Translations under genes and position numbers: made by a program | From: Glycomyces harbinensis | GTDB lineage: Bacteria > Actinomycetota > Actinomycetes > Mycobacteriales > Micromonosporaceae | Assembly: GCF_900101745.1 (NCBI RefSeq) | Contig: NZ_FNAD01000002.1 | Span: forward strand, 372,001-436,000 | DNA: 64,000 nucleotides | Direction: 5' to 3' | Part shown: positions 53,705-62,246 of the stretch, piece by piece | Numbering within the stretch: the first letter of the stretch is position 1 | How the letters are laid out: every line of letters starts with the position of its first letter | The notes under the pieces: model-generated | Database searches by the model: none | What the model was told of the DNA's origin: nothing | Seen by the model: only the letters and a program-made list of their open reading frames with translations

Positions 53705-54478
53705 GTGGCACAGGTGCGGTACCGAAAACTCGATGAACTGACCGACGACGAGGTCTACGCGGCGTACGAGCCGCCCGAGCCGGACTGGCTGCGGGTCAAC
53801 TTCGTCTCCAGCGCCGACGGCGCGGCGACCCTCGAAGGGCTCTCCGGCCCGCTCTCGGGTGCGGAGGACAAGCGGGTCTTCAAGGTCCTGCGGGCGCGCT
53901 GCGACGTGCTCCTGGCGGGTTCGGGGACCGTGCGCGCGGAAGGGTACGGGCCGCTGGTGCTCTCGCCCGATCGCTCGGCCTGGCGCCGGGCGCGGGGCCT
54001 GCCGGAGGTGCCCGTGATGGCGGTCGTCTCGCGCACGGCCGCGCTCGACCCGGCCGCGGGGATCTTCACCGAGGCGCCGCGGCGTCCGATCCTCATCGTC
54101 CCGGCGGACCTGCCGTCCGACCGCACGGCGCCGTTCCGGGAGGTCGCGGACGTGATCGCGCTCGGCACCGGCGCGGTCGACCTCGCCGCGGCCGTCGCGG
54201 CCCTGCGCGAGCGGGGCCTGCGCCAGATCCTGTGCGAGGGCGGGCCGCACGTGTTCGGGGACCTCATCGCGGCCGACCTGGCCGACGAGCTCGACCTGAC
54301 GCTCGCGCCGAAGCTGGTGGGGCCCGGGCCGATCCGCATCGCCGCGGGCCACGGCGACGCGGCGGGCGAGCGGCCCGCGGCCTCTGAGGCGATCCCGCTC
54401 GAGCTGCGACACGTCCTCGAAGCCGGAGGCAACCTCATCCTGCGCTACGTGCGTTCCTCCCGGGGCTCCGCTCTTTGA
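53705..54478 (+). CDS. RibD C-terminal-type pyrimidine reductase family protein
   Basis: This 257-residue protein has the DHFR-like RibD fold: WLRVNFVSSADGAATLEG, AEDKRVFKVLRARCDVLLAGSG (split here in two parts), and ILCEGGPHVFGDL. In riboflavin synthesis this domain reduces the pyrimidine ribosylamine; stand-alone copies in actinobacteria may do other reductions. TAGGTT lies six bases before the GTG, so it is probably leaderless. Its TGA stop abuts the left end of the TnpB element. Confidence 0.85.
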   Translation: MAQVRYRKLDELTDDEVYAAYEPPEPDWLRVNFVSSADGAATLEGLSGPLSGAEDKRVFKVLRARCDVLLAGSGTVRAEGYGPLVLSPDRSAWRRARGLPEVPVMAVVSRTAALDPAAGIFTEAPRRPILIVPADLPSDRTAPFREVADVIALGTGAVDLAAAVAALRERGLRQILCEGGPHVFGDLIAADLADELDLTLAPKLVGPGPIRIAAGHGDAAGERPAASEAIPLELRHVLEAGGNLILRYVRSSRGSAL

Positions 54479-54583
54479 GACGGGGTCGTACGACGCCGGT
54501 CGCCCGCCCGAACGCCTCATGAAGCGGGACTGGTCGAACCGCAGGTCTGTATGGCTGTCGTACCCGTCGCCTAGGGTTTCGGT

Positions 54584-55873
54584 GTGCTTCTCCGGTATCG
54601 ATTCCGCCTCTACCCGACGCGCCCACAGCGCATCGCCTTGTCGCGGGCGTTCGGGTGCGCGCGGGTGGTGTTTAACGACACAGTGGCCGCGAGAAGACTC
54701 GCCCACGCGGAGGGCCTTCCGTACCCGACCAGTGCAACGCTGTCGAAGCGTTTGATCACCGAAGCGAAGCGCACCCCGGAGCGGGCGTGGCTGGGCGAGG
54801 TATCAGCGGTGGCGCTTCAGCAGGCCCTGGCGGACGCTGATCAGGCTTTCAGGAACTTCTTCGCCTCGCTCAAAGGCCGACGGCAAGGCTCCCGGATGGG
54901 GCCGCCGCGGTTCAAGCGCCGCACTGGCACGCAGTCGATCCGGTTCACTCGCAACGCCCGGTTCGAAGTGTTGGCCAACGGAAGGCTTCACCTGCCGAAG
55001 GTCGGGGATCTCAAGGTCGCGTGGTCGCGGGACCTGCCCTCCAAGCCGTCCTCGGTCACCGTGCTCATGTCGCCGACCGGGAAGTACTACGCCAGTTTCG
55101 TCGTCACCGTCGAGGACGGGACCGACTTCCCGGGCCTGCTTGCCGACCCTGAAGCAGAGACCGGGATCGATCTCGGGCTCAAGGACTTCGCGGTCCTTCG
55201 CGGCGGCAAGGTCATCGAGAACCCGCGATTCTTCGCCCGCCTGGAGCAGAAACTGAAGAAGGCACAGCGGGCCTTGTCCCGCAAAGCCAAGGGATCACAG
55301 AACCAGGCGAAGGCCCGTCTGCAGGTCGCGAAGATCCACGAGAGGGTCAAACAGGCAAGGTCCGACTGGATCGACAAGCAGGTCAAGACGATAGTCGCCG
55401 AGAACCAAGGCATCTATGTCGAAGACCTGGGAGTCAAGAGCCTCTCGCGCGGTCGGCACTCGAAGTCAATTCAGGACGCGGCGTTCGGGATGTTCCTGAC
55501 CCGGCTCGAGTCCAAAGCGAATAGGGCCGGGCGAACCTTCGTGAGGGTCGACCGGTTCTTCCCCTCCACGCGCCTGTGCTCGGCGTGCGGTGCGCTCACC
55601 GGCCCGAGGGGGCTGGAGGGCCTGAAGGTCCGGGCCTGGGCGTGCGGGTGCGGGGCGTTCCACGACCGTGACGCCAACGCCGAGATCAACATCCGCCGCG
55701 AAGGCAAGCGTATGGTGGCCGAGGGACACTCGGACACTCGAAACGCCTCTGGACAGGACGTCAGACCAGGGACACTTGGCAGACCTGGAAACCCCCGAAA
55801 GGGGAAGAACGAGGAACCCGACCGTAGCCGGTCCGCGACTGCGGACCGCAAGCCGGGAATCCCCGCCCATTGA
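54584..55873 (+). CDS. tnpB: TnpB RNA-guided endonuclease
   Basis: This 429-residue protein starts LLRYRFRLYPT, as in IS605-type TnpB. The RuvC residues are intact: Asp near 196 (GIDLGLKDF), Glu near 280 (VEDLGVKSL) and Asp near 361-363 (FHDRDANAEINI). The zinc site is C-x2-C (LCSACG) and C-x-C (WACGCG). The C-terminal 45 residues are the usual basic, poorly conserved tail. TAGGGT lies six bases before the GTG, so leaderless transcription is likely. TnpB cuts target DNA guided by the right-end RNA. Confidence 0.93.
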   Translation: MLLRYRFRLYPTRPQRIALSRAFGCARVVFNDTVAARRLAHAEGLPYPTSATLSKRLITEAKRTPERAWLGEVSAVALQQALADADQAFRNFFASLKGRRQGSRMGPPRFKRRTGTQSIRFTRNARFEVLANGRLHLPKVGDLKVAWSRDLPSKPSSVTVLMSPTGKYYASFVVTVEDGTDFPGLLADPEAETGIDLGLKDFAVLRGGKVIENPRFFARLEQKLKKAQRALSRKAKGSQNQAKARLQVAKIHERVKQARSDWIDKQVKTIVAENQGIYVEDLGVKSLSRGRHSKSIQDAAFGMFLTRLESKANRAGRTFVRVDRFFPSTRLCSACGALTGPRGLEGLKVRAWACGCGAFHDRDANAEINIRREGKRMVAEGHSDTRNASGQDVRPGTLGRPGNPRKGKNEEPDRSRSATADRKPGIPAH

Positions 55874-55891
55874 GAGCGGGAAGGATGTCAA
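55830..55891 (+). ncRNA. 3' part of the TnpB guide RNA (omegaRNA) scaffold
   Basis: Two stem-loops, GGTCCGC-GACT-GCGGACC (55830-55847) and CCCGC-N9-GCGGG (55862-55880), overlap the end of tnpB; its stop lies in the second loop. The sequence then ends GGATGTCAA. In this family the guide is the 15-20 bases just after the right end, here starting GTGCGAGGATCAAGCG. The 5' end of the RNA cannot be set from sequence. Confidence 0.7.
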
Positions 55892-55907
55892 GTGCGAGGA
55901 TCAAGCG

Positions 55908-57632
55908 ATGAGTGAATCGGTGGGCCGCGTGCTCGGCACGGAGGACGCGACGCCCCTGTCGTTCTGGGTCGGCGTCGGCCCGGAGTCCTACGCCCAGCTC
56001 GACGACGTGCTCACCACCGAGCGCCAGGTCCCCGGGATCGGCACCGTCCGCATCTCGGGCGTGGTCACCGCGGTCCGCTCGCGCCACGAGGGCGCGCAGT
56101 TCGACTCCGACGTATTCGACATCGCCGGGGGCCTCCTCCCGGCCCAGGTGCAGGAGGCCGCCGAGGTCACGGTCACCCGGGTCGAGCCCGAGGTGTTCGT
56201 GCCCCCGCGCCCCGGCGCCGAGGTCCAGCGCGCCTCGGGAGAGGACCGCGACCGGGCCCTGTACTTCGACGGCATGAGCCGCCAAGTGCCCCTTGGGTTC
56301 TCGCGGGACGGCCAGCCGGTGTTCCTCAACCCCGACTTCCTCGACGGCACCCGCGGCGCGCACGTCTCGATCTCGGGCATCTCCGGCGTCGCCACGAAGA
56401 CCTCGTTCGCGACCTGGCTCCTGTACTCGCTGCTGCACTCGGGCGCCCTCGGCGCCGAGGCCGCGAACACCAAGGCGCTCATCTTCAACGTCAAGGGCGA
56501 GGACCTGCTGCTCCTCGACCACGACAACACGAAGATCGACGACTCGATCCGCGACACGTACCGGCGCCTCGGCATGGAGCCCGGCGCGTTCAAGTCCGTC
56601 GAGGTCCTCGCCCCGCCGCGCGAGGGCGACGCCAACGGCGTCCCCGACGTGGCCTGCCGCTCCACCGGCGTCGACGCGTTCTACTGGACGCTCTCGGAGT
56701 TCTGCCAGCTGAGCCTGCTGCCGTTCGTGTTCGCCGACGGCGACGACGACCGCCAGCAGTACACGATGGTCGTCCACCAGGTCGCCGCCCGGCTGCGCAA
56801 AGAGGCCCGCCCCAAGGACAACGGGGCGGTCGCGCTCGACGGGCGGCTGCTCACCTCCTACCGCGACCTCGTCGACCTCATCTGCGAGCGCCTCGCCGAC
56901 GACGAGACCCGCACCGAGTGGGCCGGGTCGGCGATCGGCCTGGGCACCGTCAACGCGTTCATCCGGCGCCTCATCGCCTCCGGGCGCGACATCGGCCGCC
57001 TCATCCGCGGCGACCTGCCGCCCCGCGGCCTCGCCCTCGCCTCCGACGCGCAGGTCACCGTGGTCGACCTGCACAACCTGCCCGACCGGGCCCAGCGCTT
57101 CGTCGTCGGCGTCGTGCTGCGCACCGAGTTCGAGCGCAAGGAGAAGGCCGGGTCGGCCCGGCCGCTCCAGTTCGTCGTCCTCGACGAGCTCAACAAGTAC
57201 GCGCCGCGGGAGGGCACCAGCCCGATCAAGGACATCCTGCTCGACATCGCCGAACGCGGCCGCTCGCTGGGGGTCATCCTCATCGGCGCCCAGCAGACCG
57301 CATCCGAAGTGGAGCGGCGGATCGCCTCGAACTCGGCGATCCGCGTCGTCGGCCGGCTCGACGCCGCCGAGGCCACGCGCCCCGAGTACGGCTTCCTCAC
57401 CCAGGCCCAGCGGATGCGCGTGCTCATGGCCAAGCCCGGCACCATGTTCGTGGCCCAGCCCGAACTCCCGGTGCCGCTCGTGGTGAACTTCCCGTTCCCC
57501 GCCTGGGCCACCCGCCCCGCCGAAGCCGGCTCCGCGCCCGCCACCGCGCGGCCGGGCCGCTCGATCTCAGCGACCGCCAGGGTCGACCCGTTCGACCTCG
57601 CCGGCGACGACGAAGACGACATACCGTTTTAG
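55908..57632 (+). CDS. HerA-like ATPase (HAS-barrel plus motor)
   Basis: This 574-residue protein has an N-terminal barrel (about 15-105), then a RecA-like motor. The Walker A region near 156-166 reads GISGVATKTS, with Thr in place of the usual Gly before Lys, as in the actinobacterial branch. Walker B is FVVLDELNKYAP near 423. Later motifs include ERGRSLGVILIGAQQT. HerA is a hexameric DNA translocase that works with NurA and Mre11-Rad50. It precedes sbcD by 12 bases. Confidence 0.85.
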   Translation: MSESVGRVLGTEDATPLSFWVGVGPESYAQLDDVLTTERQVPGIGTVRISGVVTAVRSRHEGAQFDSDVFDIAGGLLPAQVQEAAEVTVTRVEPEVFVPPRPGAEVQRASGEDRDRALYFDGMSRQVPLGFSRDGQPVFLNPDFLDGTRGAHVSISGISGVATKTSFATWLLYSLLHSGALGAEAANTKALIFNVKGEDLLLLDHDNTKIDDSIRDTYRRLGMEPGAFKSVEVLAPPREGDANGVPDVACRSTGVDAFYWTLSEFCQLSLLPFVFADGDDDRQQYTMVVHQVAARLRKEARPKDNGAVALDGRLLTSYRDLVDLICERLADDETRTEWAGSAIGLGTVNAFIRRLIASGRDIGRLIRGDLPPRGLALASDAQVTVVDLHNLPDRAQRFVVGVVLRTEFERKEKAGSARPLQFVVLDELNKYAPREGTSPIKDILLDIAERGRSLGVILIGAQQTASEVERRIASNSAIRVVGRLDAAEATRPEYGFLTQAQRMRVLMAKPGTMFVAQPELPVPLVVNFPFPAWATRPAEAGSAPATARPGRSISATARVDPFDLAGDDEDDIPF

Positions 57633-57643
57633 GAGCGCGAGCC

Positions 57644-58798
57644 TTGCGGATTCTGCACACTTCCGACTGGCACGTCGGCGTCACCATGAAGGGCCGATCG
57701 CGCCTGGACGAGCAGCGCGCCGTCTTCAAGCAGATCGTCGACGTCGCCAGAGACGAACAGGTCGACCTGGTCATCGTGGCCGGGGACCTGTTCGACACCG
57801 CCTCGCCCTCCAGCGAGGCCCAGAAGCTCCTGACCGCCGCGCTCTCGGCCCTGCACAAGACCGGGGCCGAAGTCGTCGTCATCGCCGGGAACCACGACAA
57901 CGGCAGGGCCCTCGACGCGCTGCGCGAGTGGGCCCACGCCGCCGGCATCCACCTGCGCGGCAGCCTCGGCAAGGCCGCCGACCACCTCGTCACCGGGGCC
58001 ACGCGGGACGGCGAGCGCTGGAAGATCGCGGCCCTGCCGTTCATCGCCCAGCGCCACGCCGTGCGGGCCGCCGAGCTGTTCGAACTCGGCGCGGCCGGCG
58101 CCGAGGCGAACTACGCCGACCACCTGCGCCGGCTCGTCGCCGCGCTCACGCAGGACTTCGGCGCCGACACCGTCAACCTGTTCACCGGTCACCTCACCGT
58201 CGTCGGCGGCAAAGTCGGCGGCGGCGAGCGCGAGGTCCACACCGTGGCCGACTACGCCGTGCCCGCCGCGATCTTCCCGCCCACGACCAGCTATGTCGCC
58301 CTGGGCCACCTGCACAAGGCGCAGGCCATCAACGGGCCCTGCCCGATCCGGTACTCCGGCGGGCCCCTCGCGGTCGACTTCGGCGAGGAGGACCACACGC
58401 CGAGCGTCACGATCGTCGACGCGTCCGCCGGGATCCCCGCGCGGGCGCGGACCGTCCCGCTCACGGCCGCCGTCCCGCTCCAGACCGTGCGCGGCACCCT
58501 CGCGGACCTCGCGAAGGCCAAGGTGGACGAGCGGGCGTGGCTGCGGGTGTTCGTGACCGAGCCGGCCCGCGCCGGACTGCGCGGCGAGGTCGCCGACCTG
58601 TTCCCGCGCGCCGTCCAGATCCACATCGACCCGGTGATGCGCATGGACGCCGCGACCCCGCGCCAGCGGCGGTCCGGGCGCAGCCCCGGCGAGCTGTTCA
58701 CCAGCTACCTCACCGAGAACGGCCACGACGACCCGGCCGTGGCCGGGCTGTTCGCGAAGCTCTACGAAGACACCCAGACCGTCGCCGAGGAGGCCTAA
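57644..58798 (+). CDS. sbcD: exonuclease SbcD (Mre11-type)
   Basis: This 384-residue protein has the Mre11 phosphodiesterase motifs: ILHTSDWHVG, VAGDLFDT, VIAGNHDNG, FTGHLTVVGG and ALGHLHKAQ. It begins at a TTG after AGGAG, just as the HerA gene ends. A capping domain follows. It cuts DNA ends and hairpins with SbcC. The sbcC GTG follows directly at the stop. Confidence 0.95.
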   Translation: MRILHTSDWHVGVTMKGRSRLDEQRAVFKQIVDVARDEQVDLVIVAGDLFDTASPSSEAQKLLTAALSALHKTGAEVVVIAGNHDNGRALDALREWAHAAGIHLRGSLGKAADHLVTGATRDGERWKIAALPFIAQRHAVRAAELFELGAAGAEANYADHLRRLVAALTQDFGADTVNLFTGHLTVVGGKVGGGEREVHTVADYAVPAAIFPPTTSYVALGHLHKAQAINGPCPIRYSGGPLAVDFGEEDHTPSVTIVDASAGIPARARTVPLTAAVPLQTVRGTLADLAKAKVDERAWLRVFVTEPARAGLRGEVADLFPRAVQIHIDPVMRMDAATPRQRRSGRSPGELFTSYLTENGHDDPAVAGLFAKLYEDTQTVAEEA

Positions 58799-61231
58799 GT
58801 GCGTCCTATCCGACTGGACCTCCAGGGATTCGGCTCCTACACCGGGTCCGAGACCTTCGACTTCACCGACACCGATTTCTTCGCGCTCACCGGGCCCACC
58901 GGCGCCGGGAAGTCCACCGTGCTCGACGCGATGTGCTTCGCCCTGTACGGGCGCACGCCGCGCTGGCGCGTGAACACGACGCAGAACGCCATCGCGCCCT
59001 CGGCCGTCGAGGGCCGGGTGCGGCTCGTGTTCGCCGCCGCCGGAACGAACTACGTGGCCACCAGGATCCTGCGGCGCGACCGCAACGGCAAGGTCAAGAC
59101 CACCACCGCGGCGCTGGAGCAGCTGCCCGGCGGCGTGAACCCGGCCGACGACGGCGAGCTGGTCGAAGGGCTCGGCAAGGCGCTCGCCGGAAGCCCGAGC
59201 GAGGTCAGCACCGCGGCCGAGCGCGTGATCGGGCTGCCGTTCGAGCAGTTCACCAAGTGCGTGCTCCTCCCCCAGGGCGAGTTCGCGGAGTTCCTGCACG
59301 CCTCGCCCGCCGACCGGCGCAAGATCCTCGAGAACCTCCTGGGCCACAGCGTCTACCGGCGCGTCCAGCAGCTCGCCGGGGCGAAGCGGGACGCCGCGAC
59401 CACGGCGATGAAGACCCTCGAAGCGCAGCTGGCGCGCGTCCCGGTGGTGTCCGACGCCGAGATCGCCGCGGCCGCCGAACGCGTCGAGCAGTTGGAGAAG
59501 CTCACCGAACCGGTGCGGGACAAGGCGACCGCGCTCGACGGGCTCGCCGCCGCGGTCGAGACCGCGCGCCGCCGCTTGAGCGAGGCCGAGTCGAACCTCG
59601 GATCGCTGACGTACATCAAGCAGCCCGAAGGGGTCGTCGACATCGCGGCCCAGATCGCGAGCGCGAACGGCGCCGTGACCGAGAAGGCCGCCGAGGTCGA
59701 GGCGACCGAGGCCGAGGACGACCGGCTCCGGACCGAACTGGACGGACTCGACCTGGCGCTCATCGAACGCCAGATCAAGGCCTGGGCCGAACTGGGCGAG
59801 ACCGAGTCGAAGCTCAAGACCGGCCAGGAGCTGACCGAGGAGCTGCGCGACCAGTTCGCCGAGGCCAAGGAGCTCGAGGAGGCCGCGTCCGAAGAGGTCG
59901 AGATCCAGCACGCCTCGCTGCACAAGATCCGCATGGCCGAACTGGCCGGGACCCTCAGGGCCGGCCTGGAGGTCGGCGACGAGTGCCCGGTCTGCGACCG
60001 CCCGGTGGAGACCGTGCCCGAGCACGACCTGTCGGAGTCGATGCAGCAGGCCGAGGAGGCCTCGCGCACCGCGACGAACGAGTTCCGGGACGCGCAGGCC
60101 GCCGTGGTCGCGCTCCAGACGAAGCTGGAGAACTACGAGGAGCGGCTCACCGAGCTGCAACTGGCCCAGCGGCGGCTGAAGAAGAAGCTCGAAGACGTCC
60201 CCGAACCCGCGGCGCTGCAGGCGAAGCGGGCCTCCTCGGAGGAGGCGCGGCAGCAGCTGGCCGGGACCGGGGCGGCGCTCAAGGCCGCGCGGCGGGCCCT
60301 GCGGGAGGCCGAGAAGCGCAAGGCGGCCGTGGACGAGCGGCGGCAGCGGGCCTGGAAGGAGTTCCAGCACGCGCGCGACCAGGTGGCCGTGCTCGGCCCG
60401 CCGGCCGCCGGCGACGACCTGGCCGCGAGCTGGGCGAACCTGACCGACTGGGCCGCGGCGTCGCTGGAGCGCGCGGAGGCCGAGCGCGAGGCCGCCCGCA
60501 CCGAGCTCGCGAGCCTGGACGGGCGGGCGGGGACGCTGCGGAAGGAGCTGCGGTTCGCCTTGGGCGAGTTCGACGTCGACGTGCCGCGTTCGGGCACCGG
60601 CGGGGACTACGTCGGCCGCCACGCGGCCGCGGTCGAGTCGGCGCGGGCCGCCTCGGCGCGGCTGGTGGAGACGCGGAACCAGCGCGTCGACCTCGACGCC
60701 GACACCCGCAAGTACCAGCACGAGGCGGAGATCGCGAAGGCGCTCGCGTCCCACCTGGAGGCGCGCCGGTTCATGGAGTGGCTGCTGAGCGAGGCGCTGG
60801 ACGAGCTCGTGGCGGGCGCGACGCTGATGCTCAACCGGATCACCGGCGGCCAGTACGACCTGATCTACCGCGACCAGGACTTCTGGGTGGTCGACCATCA
60901 CGACGCGGACATGGCGCGCCCGGCGCGGGGCCTGTCGGGCGGCGAGACGTTCGCGGCGTCGCTGTCGCTGGCGCTCGCGCTGAGCGACCAGCTCGCGAGC
61001 CTCGCGCGGCACGGGGCGTGCCTGGAGTCGATCATCCTGGACGAGGGCTTCGGGACGCTCGACCCCGAGACGCTCGACGCGGTGGCGACCACGCTGGAGG
61101 CGCTGACGCTCTCGGCCGGGCGGACCGTGGGCCTCATCACCCACGTGCCGGAGCTGGCCGAGCGGGTGCCGGTGCGGTTCCGGATCACCAAGGACGCGAA
61201 GGGCTCGCACGTGGAGAAGACCTGGAGTTAG
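58799..61231 (+). CDS. sbcC: SbcC/Rad50-type SMC ATPase
   Basis: This 810-residue protein has Walker A GPTGAGKST at 32-40, a zinc-hook CPVC near 396-399 in the coiled-coil middle, signature LSGGETFAASLSLALAL and Walker B IILDEGFGTLD. The coiled coils (about 180-395 and 410-640) are shorter than those of E. coli SbcC. It begins at a GTG right after the sbcD stop, so the two are translated together. Confidence 0.95.
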   Translation: MRPIRLDLQGFGSYTGSETFDFTDTDFFALTGPTGAGKSTVLDAMCFALYGRTPRWRVNTTQNAIAPSAVEGRVRLVFAAAGTNYVATRILRRDRNGKVKTTTAALEQLPGGVNPADDGELVEGLGKALAGSPSEVSTAAERVIGLPFEQFTKCVLLPQGEFAEFLHASPADRRKILENLLGHSVYRRVQQLAGAKRDAATTAMKTLEAQLARVPVVSDAEIAAAAERVEQLEKLTEPVRDKATALDGLAAAVETARRRLSEAESNLGSLTYIKQPEGVVDIAAQIASANGAVTEKAAEVEATEAEDDRLRTELDGLDLALIERQIKAWAELGETESKLKTGQELTEELRDQFAEAKELEEAASEEVEIQHASLHKIRMAELAGTLRAGLEVGDECPVCDRPVETVPEHDLSESMQQAEEASRTATNEFRDAQAAVVALQTKLENYEERLTELQLAQRRLKKKLEDVPEPAALQAKRASSEEARQQLAGTGAALKAARRALREAEKRKAAVDERRQRAWKEFQHARDQVAVLGPPAAGDDLAASWANLTDWAAASLERAEAEREAARTELASLDGRAGTLRKELRFALGEFDVDVPRSGTGGDYVGRHAAAVESARAASARLVETRNQRVDLDADTRKYQHEAEIAKALASHLEARRFMEWLLSEALDELVAGATLMLNRITGGQYDLIYRDQDFWVVDHHDADMARPARGLSGGETFAASLSLALALSDQLASLARHGACLESIILDEGFGTLDPETLDAVATTLEALTLSAGRTVGLITHVPELAERVPVRFRITKDAKGSHVEKTWS

Positions 61232-61408
61232 GCCGGGCCCGGACCTGGCGCGCGAGGGACGTCCTCGGTCGCGGCGCGGACCCCCGCCGCCGACGGTCGA
61301 AGCGCCATGCGCCCGCGCTGACGGCCGGTGAGGGACCCGACTGTGCCGCAATGTACTCGCGGCCGGTTCACCGTCCGTTCAACGCGGACGCGGGAGTACT
61401 ACAGGAGC

Positions 61409-62176
61409 ATGAGCACATTGCACCTTCGCGGCAGCCGCCGCAGACTCCTCACCGGCGCCGGCACCGTGGGCGCCGGCGCGATCGCCCTCCTCACCCTCGA
61501 CGCCTGCGGCGGGGGCGGCGGCGAGGGCGCCGCCGCCCAGACCGCTCCCGACGCACCCGACCTGACCGGCCTCGAATCGGCCGAGGACATCTGGCAGGCC
61601 CTCCTCGACGGCAACCGGCGCTGGGCCGACGGCGCGGCCGTCCACCCCCACACCGACGAGGACCTCCGCGAGGAGCTGGTCGAAGGCCAGGCGCCCCGCG
61701 CCGCGGTCTTCACCTGCGTCGACTCCCGCGTCGCGCCCGAACTCGTCTTCGACACCGGACTGGGCGACCTCATGGTCACCCGCACCGCCGGGAACGTCTT
61801 CGACCCCCTGGTCTCCGAGTCCGTCTCCTACGGCCCCGCCGCCCTGGAGGCCCCGCTGCTGGTCGTCCTCGGACACCAGAAATGCGGGGCCGTCACCGCC
61901 GCCCACGAGGCGCTCCTGGCCGAGGTGGAGGGCGCCGAGCCCGAGGACCACGGGTACGCGCTCCCCGAGACCGTCAACGCCCTGCGCCCGGCCTACGAGG
62001 CGGCCGCGGGCGGGCCAGGGGACCCGGTCGACGCCATGATCGAGGCGAACGTCCTGTTGACCGTGGAGGCGCTCAAGGCGCACCCGAACCTCGCCGAGCG
62101 GGTCGCCGACGGCGCGCTCACCGTGGTCGGCGCCGTCTACTCGCTCGAGACGGGCCTGGTCGCCGAGGTCTCCTGA
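61409..62176 (+). CDS. exported beta-carbonic anhydrase, probable Tat lipoprotein
   Basis: This 255-residue protein has a twin-arginine signal (SRRRLLTGAGTVGAGAIALL) ending in LDAC, an imperfect lipobox. Then comes a beta-carbonic anhydrase: CVDSRV (Cys-x-Asp-x-Arg) near 102-107 and GHQKCGAV with His-x2-Cys near 156-159. It converts CO2 to bicarbonate outside the membrane. It interrupts the herA-sbcD-sbcC-nurA set. The start is uncertain: the ATG at 61409 has AGGAG too close. Confidence 0.85.
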   Translation: MSTLHLRGSRRRLLTGAGTVGAGAIALLTLDACGGGGGEGAAAQTAPDAPDLTGLESAEDIWQALLDGNRRWADGAAVHPHTDEDLREELVEGQAPRAAVFTCVDSRVAPELVFDTGLGDLMVTRTAGNVFDPLVSESVSYGPAALEAPLLVVLGHQKCGAVTAAHEALLAEVEGAEPEDHGYALPETVNALRPAYEAAAGGPGDPVDAMIEANVLLTVEALKAHPNLAERVADGALTVVGAVYSLETGLVAEVS

Positions 62177-62246
62177 CCGCGGGGCGCGCGGGCGTCGACG
62201 CTGAGCAGTACGCTGGGCCGCAACCGTTCCGGAAAGTTGGTGCGCC

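Larger units (their letters stand above)
54479..55891 (+). mobile_element. tnpB-only element of the IS200/IS605 type
   Basis: A single tnpB gene with about 105 bases on its left and the right-end stem-loops on its right, ending in TCAA at 55888-55891. No tnpA is present, so it cannot move by itself. The proposed left edge is the TTGA at 54475-54478, the stop of the preceding gene; removing the element would leave CTTTGA joined to GTGCGAGGATCAAGCG and a 20-30 base gap to the next start. The right edge is well supported, the left edge is inferred. Confidence 0.75.
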
